64,000 bases of DNA. Source: Bradyrhizobium erythrophlei. Lineage in GTDB: Bacteria; Pseudomonadota; Alphaproteobacteria; Rhizobiales; Xanthobacteraceae. The notes under the pieces were generated by a model. It was not told the origin of the DNA. It searched no databases and saw only the letters and a list, made by a program, of their open reading frames with translations. The translations under genes and the position numbers were made by a program. The stretch covers positions 7,597,001 through 7,661,000 of the forward strand of contig NZ_LT670818.1 of the NCBI RefSeq assembly GCF_900129505.1, read 5' to 3'. Of the stretch, positions 34,483 through 42,235 are shown one piece after another. Within the stretch, counting starts at the first letter, position 1, and every line of letters begins with the position of its first letter.

Positions 34483-36780
34483 CTACCCATTGACGCGCTC
34501 GACCCGGGCGACGACGGCCTTGGCGCGCAACTGGGCGATAATAGCGCTGAGATGCTTGAGGTCATAGACCTCAAGATCGATGGTCAGCTCCGTGAAATCG
34601 GGCGAGCGGCGGAACATGCTGATATTGTCGATATTGCCGTCGTGCTCGGCGATCACGGTGGCGACCTGGGCAAGGCTTCCGGGCTCGTTGACGTTGTCCA
34701 CCGTGATCCGCGCCGGAAAGCGCTGCGGCGTCGATTCGTCGACATCCCAGCGGACGTCAAGCCAGCGCTCCGGCTCCTCCTCGAAATCCTTCAGCGCTGG
34801 CGATTGGATCGGGTAGATGGTGATGCCCTCGCCCGGCGTGACGATGCCGACGATGCGGTCGCCCGGCACCGCGCCGCCGTTCGGCGCGAATTTCACCGGC
34901 AGATCCGAATTGATGCCGCGCACCGGGATCGCCGACGGGCTGCGCGAGGGATCGGGCGGCGATTTCAGCTTCAGCTTGACCGCAAGGCTGCTCTTCTTGG
35001 CGCCATAGCGTGCGACCCGCTCTTCCTTGTAATCGGGATACATCGCGCGGGCGACGTCGGAGGCCTTCATTTCGCCGCGCCCGACCGCCGCCATCACGTC
35101 GTCGATCGAGACGCGCGCCAGCCGTGGCAGCGCGCCCTTGAGCTTGTCGTCGGCGTATTCGATCTTGGCGCGCACGAACAGGCGCTCGACGATGCGGCGG
35201 CCGAGCCCGGCATATTGATCGCGGACCGCGGTGCGGGTCGCCCGCCGGATCGCCGCCCGCGCCTTGCCGGTCACGGCCAGCGATTCCCAAGCCGACGGCG
35301 GCGCCGACTGGGCTTCCGAGGTCAGAACCTCGACCTCGTCGCCGTTCTGCAGTTCCGACGACAATGGCGCGAACTTGCCGTTGATCTTGCAGCCGACCGC
35401 CGAGTTGCCGACGTCGGTGTGCACAGCATAGGCGAAGTCGATCACATTGGCCTGGCGCGGCAGCGCGATCAGCTTGCCCTTCGGGGTAAAGCAGAACACC
35501 TGGTCGTGGAACAGTTCGAGCTTGGTATGCTCGAGAAACTCCTCCGGATTGGCGCTGTCCGACAGGATCGCGATGGTGTGGCGCAGCCAGGCAAAGGCAT
35601 TGGATTCGCGCTTCAGGAGTTCGGTCGGCGAGCCCACGCCGTCCTTGTAGAAGGCGTGCGCGGCGATGCCGAATTCGGCGATCTGGTCCATCTCCTCGGT
35701 GCGGATCTGCAGTTCGACGCGCTGATTGCCGGGACCGATCACGGTGGTGTGGATCGAGCGATAATCGTTCTGCTTCGGGGTCGAGATGTAATCCTTGAAC
35801 CGGCCCGGCACCACCGGCCAGGTGGTGTGCACGACGCCGACCGCGCGATAACAGGACTCGACGTCCTTCAGCACCACGCGGAAACCGAAGATATCGGACA
35901 ATTGCTCGAAGCCGACCGACTTGCGCTCCATCTTGGTCCAGATCGAAAACGGCTGCTTGCGCCGGCCGGAGACCTGCGCGGTCAGTCCGTTCCGCAGCAA
36001 ATTCTTGGAGAGCTGGCTTTCGATCTCGCCGATCAGGTTTCGGTTGCGCTCGGCCAACGAATCCAGCCGCTGCTTCACCACCGTATAGGCTTCCGGATCA
36101 AGCGTGCGGAACGACAGATCCTCGAGTTCTTCCCGCATCTCGTGCATGCCCATGCGGCCGGCGAGCGGCGCATAGATGTCGAGCGTCTCCTCGGCGATCC
36201 GCTGCCGCGAGGCCGGCGGCACGAATTCCAGCGTGCGCATGTTGTGCAGACGGTCGGCGAGCTTGACCAGCAGCACGCGGACGTCGTCGGAGATCGCCAG
36301 CAGCAGCTTGCGCAGGTTCTCGGCCTGCTTGGCTTCGCGCGACACCAGCTCCAGCCGCTTCAGCTTGGTGAGCCCCTCCACCAGCGCGCCGATCTCGGGC
36401 CCGAAGATGTGGTCGATTTCGGAGCGGGTCGCCTCGGTATCCTCGATGGTATCGTGCAGCAGGGCGGCGACGATGGTGGCATCGTCGAGCTTGAGGTCGG
36501 TGAGGATCGCCGCGACCTCGAGCGGATGCGAGAAATAGGGGTCGCCGGAGGCGCGGGTCTGGGTGCCGTGCGCCTTCATGGCGTAGACATAGGCGCGGTT
36601 CAAAAGGTCTTCATTGGTATCCGGGTTGTAGGAGCGGACGCGCTCAACCAGGTCGTATTGCCGCATCATCCGCGAACGCGACGATTTGGCCGGCTTCACC
36701 GGCGCAGGCGCGGCGGGCGCCACGGCGACCGATTCGGTCGCGGCCTGCATCTGGGGTGCGCTGCGGCGCCAATACGCCAT
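34483..36780 (-). CDS. rsh: Bifunctional (p)ppGpp synthetase/hydrolase
   Basis: A 765-residue RelA/SpoT homologue, the single long Rsh of alphaproteobacteria, controlling the stringent response. The HD hydrolase (FSHPLEVAA and LLHDTIEDT, residues about 75-180) is intact, as is the synthetase domain (about 270-390, with SIHTTVIGP and ELQIRTEEMDQIAEFGIAAH). A TGS domain (FCFTPKGKLIALPR, about 425-485) and C-terminal regulatory ACT domain follow. The ATG at 36780 is used; the preceding in-frame TTG is less likely. It lies downstream of rpoZ on the same strand, separated by a terminator, an order conserved in the group. Confidence 0.95.
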   Translation of the reverse strand: MAYWRRSAPQMQAATESVAVAPAAPAPVKPAKSSRSRMMRQYDLVERVRSYNPDTNEDLLNRAYVYAMKAHGTQTRASGDPYFSHPLEVAAILTDLKLDDATIVAALLHDTIEDTEATRSEIDHIFGPEIGALVEGLTKLKRLELVSREAKQAENLRKLLLAISDDVRVLLVKLADRLHNMRTLEFVPPASRQRIAEETLDIYAPLAGRMGMHEMREELEDLSFRTLDPEAYTVVKQRLDSLAERNRNLIGEIESQLSKNLLRNGLTAQVSGRRKQPFSIWTKMERKSVGFEQLSDIFGFRVVLKDVESCYRAVGVVHTTWPVVPGRFKDYISTPKQNDYRSIHTTVIGPGNQRVELQIRTEEMDQIAEFGIAAHAFYKDGVGSPTELLKRESNAFAWLRHTIAILSDSANPEEFLEHTKLELFHDQVFCFTPKGKLIALPRQANVIDFAYAVHTDVGNSAVGCKINGKFAPLSSELQNGDEVEVLTSEAQSAPPSAWESLAVTGKARAAIRRATRTAVRDQYAGLGRRIVERLFVRAKIEYADDKLKGALPRLARVSIDDVMAAVGRGEMKASDVARAMYPDYKEERVARYGAKKSSLAVKLKLKSPPDPSRSPSAIPVRGINSDLPVKFAPNGGAVPGDRIVGIVTPGEGITIYPIQSPALKDFEEEPERWLDVRWDVDESTPQRFPARITVDNVNEPGSLAQVATVIAEHDGNIDNISMFRRSPDFTELTIDLEVYDLKHLSAIIAQLRAKAVVARVERVNG

Positions 36781-37003
36781 CAAATCCTAGCCTTCATGTG
36801 CGGACCTCAATCGTCCGCTTCACAACTAACGGGATAAACCTAGTTCCTCTCACGCTAGAGAGCCCCATTCTAGGCCACGAAAACGCTGGTTTTAGGACAC
36901 AACGGGGTCAGTATGACGCCAATCCGGCATTTCCCCGATCAAATCGGGGTCAGCCGCGCCGGAATCCATCCGTGCCCGTGATGGACCCATGGTAACCACG
37001 AAA

Positions 37004-37042
37004 ACGTCAACAAAAGCAAAGGCCCGGATCGATGTCCGGGCC
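37004..37042 (-). terminator. Rho-independent terminator after rpoZ
   Basis: Exact 8-bp arms ggcccgga and tccgggcc (37021-37042) around a 6-base loop. On the minus strand this is followed by TTTGCTTTTGTTGACG, a T-rich tract. It lies 55 bp past the rpoZ stop and about 240 bp before the rsh start, so rsh needs its own promoter in 36781-37003 or depends on read-through. Confidence 0.85.
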
Positions 37043-37096
37043 CTGGATCAGATTGGCGGGGTGAAGACACCCCGGGATTGCAAGCCTTCCGGTCGA

Positions 37097-37489
37097 CTAC
37101 TCGTCTTCTTCGGGCTGCTCTTCCGGCGGCGCCAGACCCTCGAGGCCCTTCAGCAGTTCCTCTTCGGTCATCCGTTCGACGGCGACCTCGGTGTCGTCAG
37201 CGTCGACACTAGCGCCGGCCGAGCCGATCAAAGGCACGGTATCGGGTTCGGGCTCGTCCACCTCGACGAATTTCTGCAGCGAATGGACCAATTCTTCGCG
37301 CAAATCCTCCGGAGAAATGGTGGAATCGGCGATTTCACGCAGCGATACGACCGGATTTTTATCGTTATCGCGATCAACCGTGAGTTGGGAGCCGGATGAG
37401 ATCATGCGGGCGCGGTGCGCCGCCAACAGGACCAGGTCGAACCGGTTGTCGACCTTGTCAATGCAATCTTCTACGGTGACGCGCGCCAT
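37097..37489 (-). CDS. rpoZ: RNA polymerase omega subunit
   Basis: A 130-residue small RNA polymerase subunit aiding assembly of beta-prime. [20 protein letters not shown] and [12 protein letters not shown] are the family hallmarks, followed by a long acidic tail (EEQPEEDE end) usual in Rhizobiales. It is followed by a good terminator. In the wider group rpoZ precedes the stringent-response gene, as here. Confidence 0.96.
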   Translation of the reverse strand: MARVTVEDCIDKVDNRFDLVLLAAHRARMISSGSQLTVDRDNDKNPVVSLREIADSTISPEDLREELVHSLQKFVEVDEPEPDTVPLIGSAGASVDADDTEVAVERMTEEELLKGLEGLAPPEEQPEEDE

Positions 37490-37837
37490 CGACTGTCGCC
37501 TTCGCTAATGGGACCGAATATGTTGATTATGGCTGGTAGTTATAGGCACCAGCGCCTTTGCGCAAGACCATTTTGTGATTTGCGTTCCCATTCGGCTCTG
37601 GTAACCCCTGCTTCGGGGCCAGAAGGCCGGAACGTCCAGCGACATGGCAACAGCCGTCCAGGACAAGAATTCGCTTCATGGCGATGTGAAAGTATTGGTC
37701 TTTTCGCCCTTGGCATACCATATTTGTGGTGGTGTTTGTCGGGGCCAGATTCACCGAACTTTAAGGCAAGCAAATCTTGGAGATGCGCGGTCGGTTGCCG
37801 CTGCGCCAAAAACGTTAACAACAACGCGAGAAACTGA
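37490..37837. other. Divergent intergenic region rpoZ / NYN gene
   Basis: 348 bp that must hold both promoters. Seen: a hairpin pairing ctgg/ccag and cccc/gggg at 37598-37622, and an AT-rich centre (37640-37760). No open frame with a convincing start is present. A small RNA was considered, but no known tmRNA, 6S or tRNA-like structure could be assembled by eye. Confidence 0.3.
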
Positions 37838-38470
37838 ATGTCCCCTTCCTCGACCAACAAGATCGCGCTCTTTATCGATGGCGCCAACCTCTACGCGACG
37901 GCCAAGACACTCGGTTTCGATATTGACTACAAGCGCCTGCTCAAGGAATTCCAGAGTCGCGGGACGCTTCTGCGCGCGTTCTACTACACCGCGATCATCG
38001 AAGATCAGGAGTACTCGTCGATCCGTCCCCTGATCGACTGGCTGGACTACAATGGCTATACCGTGGTCACCAAGGCGACCAAGGAATTCATCGACGCCAG
38101 CGGCCGCCGCAAGGTCAAGGGCAACATGGATATCGAGCTCGCGGTCGACGCCATGGAACTCGCCGAGCATGTCGACCAGATCGTGCTGTTTTCCGGCGAC
38201 GGCGATTTCCGCTCGCTGGTCGAGGCGGTGCAGCGCCGCGGCGTGCGGGTCACCGTGGTCTCGACCATTTCCAGCCAGCCGCCGATGATCGCCGACGAGC
38301 TGCGGCGCCAGGCCGACGTCTTCACCGATCTGGTGGAGCTGCAATCCAAGCTTGGCCGCGATCCATCCGAGCGCCCCGCCCCGCGCGAGCCGCGCCACCA
38401 CGCGCCGCAATTCCTGCAGCGCGCGACCACGATGGCGCCGAGGGGCGATGACGACGATTTCGACGACTGA
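37838..38470 (+). CDS. NYN/LabA-like PIN-fold nuclease
   Basis: A 210-residue protein of the NYN (Nedd4-BP1, YacP) PIN-like family. Acidic metal-binding residues sit in ALFIDGANLYA (residue about 13), NMDIELAVDAM (about 91) and FSGDGDFRSLV (about 118), the expected triad for an RNase. A basic, disordered tail follows residue 175. LabA-like members occur widely in alphaproteobacteria; the substrate RNA is unknown. Its last 23 bases overlap the start of the glycosylase gene, so the two are probably co-expressed. Confidence 0.85.
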   Translation: MSPSSTNKIALFIDGANLYATAKTLGFDIDYKRLLKEFQSRGTLLRAFYYTAIIEDQEYSSIRPLIDWLDYNGYTVVTKATKEFIDASGRRKVKGNMDIELAVDAMELAEHVDQIVLFSGDGDFRSLVEAVQRRGVRVTVVSTISSQPPMIADELRRQADVFTDLVELQSKLGRDPSERPAPREPRHHAPQFLQRATTMAPRGDDDDFDD

Positions 38471-39137
38471 AAACGACAGGGCCAGCGGCCGGCCACGGCC
38501 CGCCCTCCTCGAGACCCAACCCGATCGTAATTGCCCGCTCTGCCCGAGGCTCAAGAGCTTCCGCGAGGAAGCGCGTGCACGTCATCCGGACTGGTTCAAC
38601 TCGCCGGTGCGGTCGTTCGGCGACCCTAACGGACGGCTCCTGATCGTCGGCCTCGCGCCGGGGATGCAGGGCGCCAACCGAACCGGGCGTCCCTTCACCG
38701 GCGATTTCGCCGGTGACCTGCTCTACGCCACCCTGATCGAATACGGCTTTGCCAAAGGCGTCTACCAGGCCCGGCCCGACGACGGCTTGAGGCTGGTCGA
38801 TTGCCGGATCAGCAACGCGGTGCGTTGCGTGCCGCCGCAGAACAAGCCGATGCCCGCCGAGATCAACACCTGCCGGCAATTCCTCATCACGGCGCTGGCG
38901 TCGCTGCCACGCCTGCGCGCGATCGTGGCACTCGGCCGGGTGGCGCATGAATCGACGCTGAAGGCGCTCGGCCTGCGCAGTGCCGCGGCCCCATTCGCGC
39001 ATGGCGCGATCCATCAGGCCGGCGTGGTAAAGCTCTACGACAGCTACCACTGCTCCCGTTACAACACCAATACGCGGGTGCTGACGCCGGACATGTTCCG
39101 CAGCGTGTTCGCGAAGGTGAAGGCGGATCTGGACTAG
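38448..39137 (+). CDS. Uracil-DNA glycosylase, family 5-like (UDGb)
   Basis: A 229-residue DNA repair glycosylase. The active-site motif GLAPGMQGANRTGRPFTGD, the central NAVRCVPPQNKP and the late HCSRYNTNT (the HPSxxN equivalent) match family 5 (TTUDGB-type) enzymes, which remove uracil and deaminated purines. A CPLCPRL cysteine pair near residue 30 with later cysteines may hold an iron-sulfur cluster, as in families 4 and 5. GAGGGG just before the ATG at 38448 supports this start inside the end of the NYN gene. Confidence 0.88.
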   Translation: MTTISTTENDRASGRPRPALLETQPDRNCPLCPRLKSFREEARARHPDWFNSPVRSFGDPNGRLLIVGLAPGMQGANRTGRPFTGDFAGDLLYATLIEYGFAKGVYQARPDDGLRLVDCRISNAVRCVPPQNKPMPAEINTCRQFLITALASLPRLRAIVALGRVAHESTLKALGLRSAAAPFAHGAIHQAGVVKLYDSYHCSRYNTNTRVLTPDMFRSVFAKVKADLD

Positions 39138-39219
39138 GGAGATCTCCACAGCGGCGGCCGTAGGGTGTGGGGTGTGGGCAGAGCGAAGCCTACCCACCAT
39201 CTTCGCAGCATCTCGAGGA

Positions 39220-39252
39220 CGGTGGGCACGGCGCAAGCGCGCCTTTGCCCAC
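39220..39252. repeat. Short palindrome, ggtgggca/tgcccacc
   Basis: Exact 8-bp arms at 39220-39227 and 39245-39252 around the GC-rich centre cggcgcaagcgcgcctt. It lies between the convergent glycosylase and peroxiredoxin genes, where it could also serve as a bidirectional stem. Confidence 0.55.
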
Positions 39253-39294
39253 CTCACGGTGCTCGCGACGAAAAAGCATGACGCAACGGCGGTT

Positions 39295-39870
39295 CTAAAC
39301 CTCGTTTTCCTTCAGCCAGGCCAGCACGTCGCCGGCGTTCCGGTCGGGCGGAAACACCGGATAGAACACATGGGCGATGCGGCCGTCGTCGACGATCAGC
39401 GCCAGCCGCTTGATCAGCGTCAGGCCGGCGACCTCCATGGTCGGCAAACCGAGCGCGCGTGTCAGCTTCAGCTTTTCGTCCGACAACACCGGGAACGGCA
39501 GATGCAGCCGCGCGGCCATTTCGGCCTGGTAGGCATTGCTCTGCGTCGAAAGGCCGAACACCTGCGCGGCGCCGGCGGCCTTCAGTTCGGCGAACAGGTC
39601 GCGGAACGCGCAGGTTTGCGGGGTGCAGCCCCGCGCGCCCGGGATCATGTCCCAGTCATCGACCAGCGCGATCTTGCCGGGTTCGCCGGTTCGGGGATAG
39701 GCGAACACCACCGTGCGCGCCGGCAGCGCCGACAATGTCACCGAGCTGTCGTCGGTGGCGAGAAGGCCGATCGGCGGGATCGTCATGCCCACCAGATGCG
39801 CCGCTGCCCCGTCGTCAGTCGGCGCGGGAATTTTACTCCAGTCGACTTCAAGCAGATTTTTCTGGTTCAT
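39295..39870 (-). CDS. Peroxiredoxin (BCP/PRX-like)
   Basis: A 191-residue thiol peroxidase of the AhpC/TSA superfamily. VVFAYPRTGEPG leads into the peroxidatic cysteine in GARGCTPQTCAFRD, the form common in rhizobial proteins of this kind; LFGLSTQS-like and HLPFPVLSDEKL follow. There is no C-terminal resolving Cys, but the CxxxxC of the active site could serve, as in atypical 2-Cys BCP enzymes. GAGGGA seven bases before the ATG at 39870 fixes the start; a GTG-type start eight codons upstream was rejected. Confidence 0.87.
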   Translation of the reverse strand: MNQKNLLEVDWSKIPAPTDDGAAAHLVGMTIPPIGLLATDDSSVTLSALPARTVVFAYPRTGEPGKIALVDDWDMIPGARGCTPQTCAFRDLFAELKAAGAAQVFGLSTQSNAYQAEMAARLHLPFPVLSDEKLKLTRALGLPTMEVAGLTLIKRLALIVDDGRIAHVFYPVFPPDRNAGDVLAWLKENEV

Positions 39871-39928
39871 CGATATTCCCTCGGCATCCAACACATTCGG
39901 ACCTCGTGGTGAGCAGGCGCGCTTGCGC

Positions 39929-39974
39929 CGTCTCGAAGGATGAAGCCCCTATACGGGCCTCATCCTTCGAGACG
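39929..39974. repeat. Perfect palindrome, cgtctcgaaggatga type
   Basis: Exact 15-bp arms at 39929-39943 and 39960-39974 around a short centre gcccctatacgggcc that itself pairs. It lies in the 167-bp gap between smpB and the peroxiredoxin gene, in a wider imperfect repeat reaching from about 39905 to 40030. Same family as 34335-34480. Confidence 0.75.
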
Positions 39975-40037
39975 CGGCGAAGACGCCACTCCTCCAGCGA
40001 TAACGGCGAAGCCGTACGCAGGGATGAGGGCACAGAC

Positions 40038-40511
40038 CTATCCCCGCGCCCGCAGCAGGCGGCCCTTCTCGCGGCTCCAGTCACGCTTCTTCTCGGTCTC
40101 GCGCTTGTCATGCAGCTTCTTGCCCTTGGCCACCGCCAGCAGCAGCTTGGCGCGGCCGCGCTCGTTGAAATACAGCTTCAGCGGGATCAGCGTCATGCCC
40201 TCGCGCTCGACCGCGCCCATCAGCTTGTTGATCTGCTTCCTGTGCAGCAACAGCTTGCGCGGCCGCTTCGGCTCATGATTGAAGCGGTTGGCCTGCAGAT
40301 ATTCCGGGATGTTGGCGTTGATCAGCCAGACCTCGCCGTCCTTGGTATCTGCGTAGGATTCCGCGATGGTCGACTTGCCGCTGCGCAACGACTTGACCTC
40401 GGTGCCGGTCAGCGCGATTCCCGCCTCCAGCGTATCCTCGACGGCATAGTTGAACCGGGCCTTGCGGTTTTCCGCGACAACTTTGATCGCGCGCTGGTTC
40501 TTTTCGGCCAT
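40038..40511 (-). CDS. smpB: SsrA-binding protein SmpB
   Basis: A 157-residue tmRNA partner in trans-translation rescue of stalled ribosomes. [29 protein letters not shown] and the basic C-terminal tail [17 protein letters not shown] are family hallmarks. It is downstream of dapA and mscL, the usual dapA-smpB neighbourhood with mscL between. The tmRNA gene itself is not in this window as far as I can tell. Confidence 0.96.
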   Translation of the reverse strand: MAEKNQRAIKVVAENRKARFNYAVEDTLEAGIALTGTEVKSLRSGKSTIAESYADTKDGEVWLINANIPEYLQANRFNHEPKRPRKLLLHRKQINKLMGAVEREGMTLIPLKLYFNERGRAKLLLAVAKGKKLHDKRETEKKRDWSREKGRLLRARG

Positions 40512-40567
40512 GATTGAATTGTCTCAGGAAAACGAAAGGGATAGCACCCCATCCGCACCCATGCACG

Positions 40568-40981
40568 TCAAGACTTTTTGAGCAGATCGCGGATTTCGGT
40601 CAGCAGTTCTTCCTCCCGGGTCGGTTTCGGCGGCGCGGGTGCGGCTTCATCCTTGCGCTTCAAGGTGTTGATGGCGCGAATGACGATGAACAGCACAAAG
40701 GCAATGATGATGAAGTTCAGCGTCAGCGTGAGGAAATTGCCCCAGGCCAGCACCGCGCCCTGCTTTTTGGCGTCGGCGAGGTTGGTGGCGGTGACCGCCT
40801 TCGAAAGCCCGGTATAGTAATTGGAGAAGTCCAGACCGCCCGTGATCGCGCCGATGATCGGCATGATGATGTCGCCGACCAGCGAGGTGACGATCGCGCC
40901 GAAGGCCGCGCCGATGATGACGCCGACCGCGAGGTCGACGACGTTACCCTTCATGGCGAATTCGCGAAACTCCTTGAGCAT
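40568..40981 (-). CDS. mscL: Large-conductance mechanosensitive channel
   Basis: A 137-residue stretch-activated channel releasing solutes on osmotic downshock. The N-terminal helix [24 protein letters not shown] with the hydrophobic gate, a second helix ([16 protein letters not shown]) and the C-terminal charged bundle ending [16 protein letters not shown] are typical. AGGGGG eight bases ahead supports the ATG at 40981 over one 14 codons upstream. Confidence 0.95.
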   Translation of the reverse strand: MLKEFREFAMKGNVVDLAVGVIIGAAFGAIVTSLVGDIIMPIIGAITGGLDFSNYYTGLSKAVTATNLADAKKQGAVLAWGNFLTLTLNFIIIAFVLFIVIRAINTLKRKDEAAPAPPKPTREEELLTEIRDLLKKS

Positions 40982-41037
40982 CTGCAGCCCCCTCTCTTCA
41001 GCCTGGCGAACCGGGACGCTCATCGCGGCGGCAGGAC

Positions 41038-41928
41038 CTAGTTGATCAGCCCCGCATGCACCATCGCGCTGCGCACCGCCACGCGGGTGGGTTCGGTGAC
41101 CGGCACCATCGGCAGCCGCAGCGTCTCGTCCATCTTGCCGAGCAGCGACAGCGCGTATTTCACCGGCGCCGGATTGGACTCGATGAAGAGGTTGGTGTGC
41201 AGCGGCATCAGCTTGTCGTGCAGCTTGAGCGCGGTCGCAAGGTCACCCTTCTGCCAGGCCAGGTGAAATTCGGAACACAGCCGCGGCGCCACGTTGGAGG
41301 TGACGGAGATGCAGCCATGGCCGCCATGCGCCATGTAGCCGAGCACGGTGGCGTCCTCGCCCGACAGCTGGTTGAAATCCTCGCCCATCTTGGCGCGCTG
41401 CTGCGAAACCCGCACCATGCTTGCGGTCGCATCCTTGACGCCGGCGATGTTCTTCAGCTCGAACAGCCGCGCCATGGTGTCCACGCTCATGTCGATCACC
41501 GACCGCGGCGGAATGTTGTAGATGATGATGGGAATCCCGATCGCGTCGTTGATCGCCTTGAAGTGCTGGTACATGCCTTCCTGGGTCGGCTTGTTGTAAT
41601 ACGGCGTCACTACCAGCACCGCGTTGGCGCCCGCCTTTTCCGCATGCTGGGCCAGTTCGACCGCTTCCTTGGTCGAGTTGGAGCCGGCGCCGGCGATCAC
41701 GGGAACGCGGCCTTTGGCCTCATCGATGCACCACTCCACCACGCGCTTGTGCTCGTCATGGCTCACGGTCGGGCTTTCGCCGGTCGTGCCGACTGGCACC
41801 AGGCCATGGGTCCCCTCGGCGATCTGCCAACCCACCAGCGCGCGGAAGGCGGCCTCGTCGAGCGAGCCGTTCTTGAAGGGCGTGACCAAGGCGGTGAATG
41901 ATCCCCTGAAATTCGTCTTGGCTGCCAT
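41038..41928 (-). CDS. dapA: 4-hydroxy-tetrahydrodipicolinate synthase
   Basis: A 296-residue enzyme condensing pyruvate with aspartate semialdehyde, first committed step to lysine and diaminopimelate. TIM-barrel family signs: GTTGESPT, the catalytic Tyr in [13 protein letters not shown], Schiff-base Lys in NIAGVKDAT and the [13 protein letters not shown] loop. GGAGGA precedes the ATG at 41928. It heads the dapA-mscL-smpB series. Confidence 0.95.
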   Translation of the reverse strand: MAAKTNFRGSFTALVTPFKNGSLDEAAFRALVGWQIAEGTHGLVPVGTTGESPTVSHDEHKRVVEWCIDEAKGRVPVIAGAGSNSTKEAVELAQHAEKAGANAVLVVTPYYNKPTQEGMYQHFKAINDAIGIPIIIYNIPPRSVIDMSVDTMARLFELKNIAGVKDATASMVRVSQQRAKMGEDFNQLSGEDATVLGYMAHGGHGCISVTSNVAPRLCSEFHLAWQKGDLATALKLHDKLMPLHTNLFIESNPAPVKYALSLLGKMDETLRLPMVPVTEPTRVAVRSAMVHAGLIN

Positions 41929-42235
41929 GGACTTCCTCCGAACGCGCGTTTCGCGGCTTGCCGCTTACTGGAAACCGCCATTCATATCGGGTCTGACGAT
42001 CCGGCGAAAGGCCCGCGCCGGCCTGACCTTTGTCCGGCTCCAGATTCCGGATTTGAACCGTTTTTTCGATGCGAACCGGTCTCCTTTTGCTTGAAACTGC
42101 TCCGGCCGCGATTTTGCCGCGGTGCTGGCGCAGACATGGCCGGGGCCCCCTGCGTATTTTAGTATTTTGTCCACATATTCAATCAAATAGAGCTTAACGC
42201 TCCAGCGATTGAATGATTCGCCGCGAAGGAAGGCC
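41929..42235. other. Divergent promoter region dapA / lytic transglycosylase
   Basis: About 300 bp with no gene. The plus-strand side has an AT-rich stretch (gtattttagtattttgtccacatattcaatc, 42150-42183) suitable for the transglycosylase promoter. The minus-strand side has the dapA ribosome site. No clear operator is seen. Confidence 0.4.

Noticed and set aside
34357..36837. An 826-codon plus-strand frame opposite rsh
   Set aside because: Antisense shadow of the stringent-response gene, without a recognisable domain.
37540..37770. A tmRNA or 6S RNA between rpoZ and the NYN gene
   Set aside because: smpB is only 2.3 kb away, so tmRNA was considered, but no tRNA-like acceptor, tag frame or long bulged hairpin could be assembled.
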